From: Candidatus Segetimicrobium genomatis
Lineage (GTDB): Bacteria > Sysuimicrobiota > Sysuimicrobiia > Sysuimicrobiales > Kaftiobacteriaceae
NCBI GenBank assembly: GCA_005888595.1
Contig: VBAL01000028.1
Location: 1-42,697, forward strand
Length of the DNA stretch: 42,697 nt
Direction: 5' to 3'
In this document: positions 40,270-42,697 of the stretch, one piece after another
Numbering within the stretch: the stretch's first letter is position 1
How the letters are laid out: each line of letters starts with the position of its first letter
Made by a program: the position numbers and the translations under genes
Notes under the pieces: model-generated
Told to the model about the DNA's origin: nothing
Database searches by the model: none
Seen by the model: only the letters and a program-made list of their open reading frames with translations

Positions 40270-40965
40270 ATGCCATTCTTGCAGGAACAAGACGCGGCGT
40301 TCGTCCGCACACGGTTTGCCCAAGAGCTGCGGGGAGACGTCACGTTGGAATTCTTCGCGCCGGTCACCGGTGGCCTGGCTCTTCCCGGTCAGGATGGCGC
40401 GATCGCCGAGTATGCCAGACAGATTCTGGCTGAGGTCGCAGCACTCTCCCCCAAGATCCGGCTGAACGTGCACAGCCTCATGGCTGATCCTGAGGCGGCG
40501 AAGGCCTTTGGGATTACCCGCACACCCGCCACCGCCGTCATCGGGGCGCAAGACTATGGGGTCCGGTTCTACGGCATGCCCGCTGGCTATGAGTTTGCGA
40601 CGCTGCTCGATCTGATTATCGCCGTGTCGCAAGGATCGACGGCCATCGCCCCGCACACCCGTGAGCTCCTCACGCGCCTGTCGCAGGACATCCACGTGCA
40701 GGTGTTTGTCACTCCCACCTGACCGCACTGTCCGCGCGCGGCCAGGCTGGCCGCGTTTCTGGCAATCGAGAGCCCCAAGGTGCGGACCGATATCGTTGAA
40801 GCCGGCGAATTTCCCGACCTGGCGGAACGATACAACGTGTACGCCGTGCCGAAGATCGTCATCAATGACACCGTGGAGTTCGTCGGCGCCCAGCCCGAAC
40901 CGCACTTCATGAGGTACGTGGCCCAGGCGGCCGGAGTGCAGGAGGCCCCACCGACGGACGAGTAA
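40270..40965 (+). CDS. selenocysteine-containing protein disulfide oxidoreductase
   Basis: Reading through UGA 40720-40722 gives 231 residues. The first half (VTLEFFAPVTGGLALPGQDG ... PATAVIGAQDYGVRFYGMP) is a thioredoxin fold whose CXXC position has no cysteine. The second half reads VQVFVTPT-U-PHCPRAARLAAFLA ... YAVPKIVINDTVEFVG, with U151-P-H-C154 as the redox motif and the cis-Pro VPKIV. The layout matches PDO/glutaredoxin-like double-thioredoxin proteins. GGGAGGAG lies 13 nt before the ATG. TATAGTAATCGTAATCGTAA at 40222 onward looks like a -10 region or short tandem. The next gene starts 10 nt later. Confidence 0.88.
40737..40755 (+). promoter_or_regulatory. candidate bacterial SECIS hairpin (PDO-like)
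   Basis: CGCGGCCA (40737-40744) pairs perfectly with TGGCCGCG (40748-40755) around the loop GGC. The loop begins 23 nt after the final base of the UGA and its first two bases are G, as required for SelB recognition in other bacteria. Confidence 0.75.
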
Positions 40966-40975
40966 TCGATCTATC

Positions 40976-42323
40976 ATGAATGACGTTTTCGGTTACATCG
41001 ACGGACACCGCCGGCAGTTCATCGAGCGTCTGCAAGAGTTGTGCCGCCAGCCCAGTATCGCCGCGCAGAACGTCGGCATCCAGGAAACGGCGCGGATGGT
41101 CGCGGGGCTCATGGAGCACATTGGGGTCAAGACCGAGCTCTATGCGACCGACGGCGCCCCTGTCGTCTTTGGTGTCGTCGGCAGCGGGCCGCGTACTTTG
41201 CTCATTTACAACCATTATGATGTGCAGCCCCCGGAGCCCCTGGGGGAGTGGCACTCCCCGCCGTTCGCCGCCGAGGTCCGCGACGGCAAGCTCTATGCGC
41301 GCGGCGTGGCAGACAACAAGGGCAATCTGGTTGCGCGGCTGTCTGCGGTGGAAGCGTGGCTGCAGACCCGTGGGGCGCTGCCGCTGACCGTGAAGTTCGT
41401 GGTGGAAGGCGAAGAGGAGACCTCCTCCGCGCACCTGTACCAGTTCGTCCGGCAGCACCAGCCGCTGCTCCAGGCCGATGGGTGTCTATGGGAGGCTGGG
41501 GGCAAAGACATCCAGGAGAATCCTGGAATCTACATGGGCGCGAAGGGCATCCTGTACGTCGAGCTGGAAGCGAAGGGCGCGAATCGCGATCTGCACAGCA
41601 GCCAGGCCACGATCGTTCCCAATCCGGCGTGGCGTCTGGTGTGGGCGCTGTCCACACTCAAGGGCCGGTCCGAAAACATTCTCGTCGAGGGGTTCTATGA
41701 CGAGGTCGTGGAGCCCTCATCCGAGGAGATGGAACATCTGCGCCGGCTGGCGGCGGCCCGCGACGACGATCTGCGGCGCCGCGATCTCGGCATCGATCAG
41801 TTCTTGCTCGGCGTGTCCGGCCTGCAGCTGGTCAAACGCAACCTGTACCAGCCCACCTGCACGATTTGCGGGATTGAGTCTGGCTACACTGGGCCAGGAT
41901 CGAAAACGGTCCTTCCGCACCGCGCCACGGCGAAGATCGACTTCCGGCTGGTGCCCAATCAGCGGCCCGATGATATTTTCGAGAAAGTGAAACACCATCT
42001 CGCGCAGCACGGATTCGCGGATGTCCAGATACGGCAGTTGGGCGCTGAGCACCCGGCGCGTACGCCGGTCCCAGGAGACGATCACCGAGATCTATGGACG
42101 CGAGCCGATGGTCTCGCCGTTGATGGCGGCGACCGGACCAATGTACGAACTCACCGCGCAGTTCGGAACTCCCACTGTGGGGACAGGCTGCGGGTACGCG
42201 CACAGCAACGGCCTCGCGCCCAACGAGAATATCCGGCTGGACGATTTCTTCCAGCATCTCAAGCATGTGGCGCTCTTGTTTGAGCGTTTTGCCGCGGTCG
42301 AAGACACCCCCGTCGCGAAATAG
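40976..42323 (+). pseudogene. M20 family dipeptidase with internal deletion/frameshift
   Basis: The frame from ATG 40976 reads an M20 peptidase: YNHYDVQPPEPLGEW (metal His), RGVADNKGN (Asp), EGEEETSS (Glu pair) and ends its homology at LGAEHPARTPV near 42070. The expected continuation, QETITEIYGREPMVSPLMAA then CGYAHSNGLAPNENIR with the last metal His, is in another frame (to a stop at 42323). Family proteins have about eight more residues at this junction, so the lesion looks like a deletion of roughly 25 nt, not a single-base error. As read, the enzyme would lack its last ligand. Probable carboxypeptidase/dipeptidase before disruption; 10 nt after the Sec gene. Confidence 0.8.
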
Positions 42324-42545
42324 CCGTACCGGGCAGTTTCAGCGGATTCGTCAAAAAGAAGGTGATTGGTCAATGCTCTACATTTATCTCATCCGCAGAA
42401 GCGGCAGCCGCGATAGCGCCCCGACTCTAGCCGCGACGGCCCCAGCGACCCCTGCAAACGGACGGGGGCTCAGAAGCAAAAAGTATTGAGAATTGGGCAG
42501 ATACCCTGATAGGAGACTTTTATTCGAACCCAGACGAGGCTACCC

Positions 42546-42697
42546 ATGACGAAAAATGTGCGAACGGCCAGGCGTGTGAAGCTGGGCAGTGCGACCGCGG
42601 CACGGCCGCGAAAGGGGTCACGACCGCGGCCGGCCAGCCCGATAGACTTTGAAGCGAAAGTCGAGGAAGTTCGCGGATTGGCGAGGCCCGACGTCAA
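42546..42697 (+). CDS. hypothetical protein, N-terminus only
   Basis: ATG 42546 with GAGG six nt upstream opens a frame that runs past the window end: a strongly basic start (KNVRTARRVKLGS, RPRKGSRPRPASP) followed by IDFEAKVEEVRGLARPDV. No family can be recognised from 50 residues. The preceding 42324-42545 contains a 38-codon frame at 42374 that I do not regard as a gene. Confidence 0.4.
   Translation, partial: MTKNVRTARRVKLGSATAARPRKGSRPRPASPIDFEAKVEEVRGLARPDV

Noticed and set aside
40720-40722. Treating the 150-codon frame ending at this UGA as a complete protein
   Set aside because: It would stop just before the CxxC helix; the same frame continues with a full thioredoxin C-terminal half.
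42374-42490. 38-codon frame after the M20 gene
   Set aside because: AAGGTGA precedes the ATG, but the product is low-complexity with no family; not distinguishable from chance.

Overview
The window is a G+C-rich (roughly 60-65% by eye) bacterial chromosome segment of tightly packed, operonic genes with frequent start/stop overlaps (ATGA, TGATG, GTGA). No rRNA, tRNA, phage, IS transposase or CRISPR array was seen. The gene set (BMP-type purine ABC transporter, molybdenum hydroxylase, ureide pathway, ECF RibU, MOT1-type molybdate transporter, three apparent selenoproteins) suggests a free-living uncultured soil, sediment or groundwater bacterium that has the selenocysteine machinery elsewhere. 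I cannot assign a phylum from sequence alone.

Region 1 (1-19.7 kb) is a purine catabolism island. Adenine deaminase (cut by the window edge), a purine-type phosphoribosyltransferase, HIU hydrolase and OHCU decarboxylase lie on the left. A four-gene ABC importer (ATPase, two permeases, BMP-type binding protein) is divergent from a molybdenum hydroxylase operon: FAD subunit, 2Fe-2S subunit, an 8-oxoguanine/guanine deaminase-type amidohydrolase, molybdopterin subunit, allantoinase. A leftward operon follows: allantoate amidohydrolase, DUF1116/AllG, ureidoglycine-glyoxylate aminotransferase (PucG), and a duplicated EthD/DUF4286-like protein. Together they would take adenine, guanine and xanthine through urate and allantoin to ureidoglycine and oxalurate, recovering nitrogen. 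No uricase is visible in the window.

Region 2 (20-28 kb) is sugar metabolism: VKOR-like protein, GH15 glucoamylase, two paralogous short 6-phosphogluconate dehydrogenases flanking a glucokinase, 6-phosphogluconolactonase, and a debranching-enzyme-like glycosidase. It is consistent with glucan to glucose to glucose-6-P to the oxidative pentose phosphate pathway (zwf not in the window).

Region 3 (27.8-42.7 kb) mixes redox and stress genes (Sec-glutaredoxin, two CoA-binding proteins, a ferritin-like diiron protein, OsmC, YbaK), PstS, aldo/keto reductase, Sec-ArsC, MOT1 transporter, a LysM/degenerate-M23 protein, an FMN riboswitch with RibU, a YtcJ-type amidohydrolase, zinc-ribbon and HTH small proteins, a Sec-containing protein disulfide oxidoreductase and a frame-disrupted M20 peptidase.

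The most unusual observations are three. (1) A family of intergenic elements has two complementary arms, each usually built of five degenerate words of constant length (7, 8 or 9 nt); the words differ between loci. (2) The FMN riboswitch leader carries such an element in its P2 loop, an unrelated perfect palindromic element in its P6 loop, and another word array between aptamer and ribosome binding site. (3) Three genes have in-frame UGA codons exactly where the catalytic cysteine belongs, each followed by a hairpin whose loop begins 22 nt (23rd nucleotide) after the UGA.
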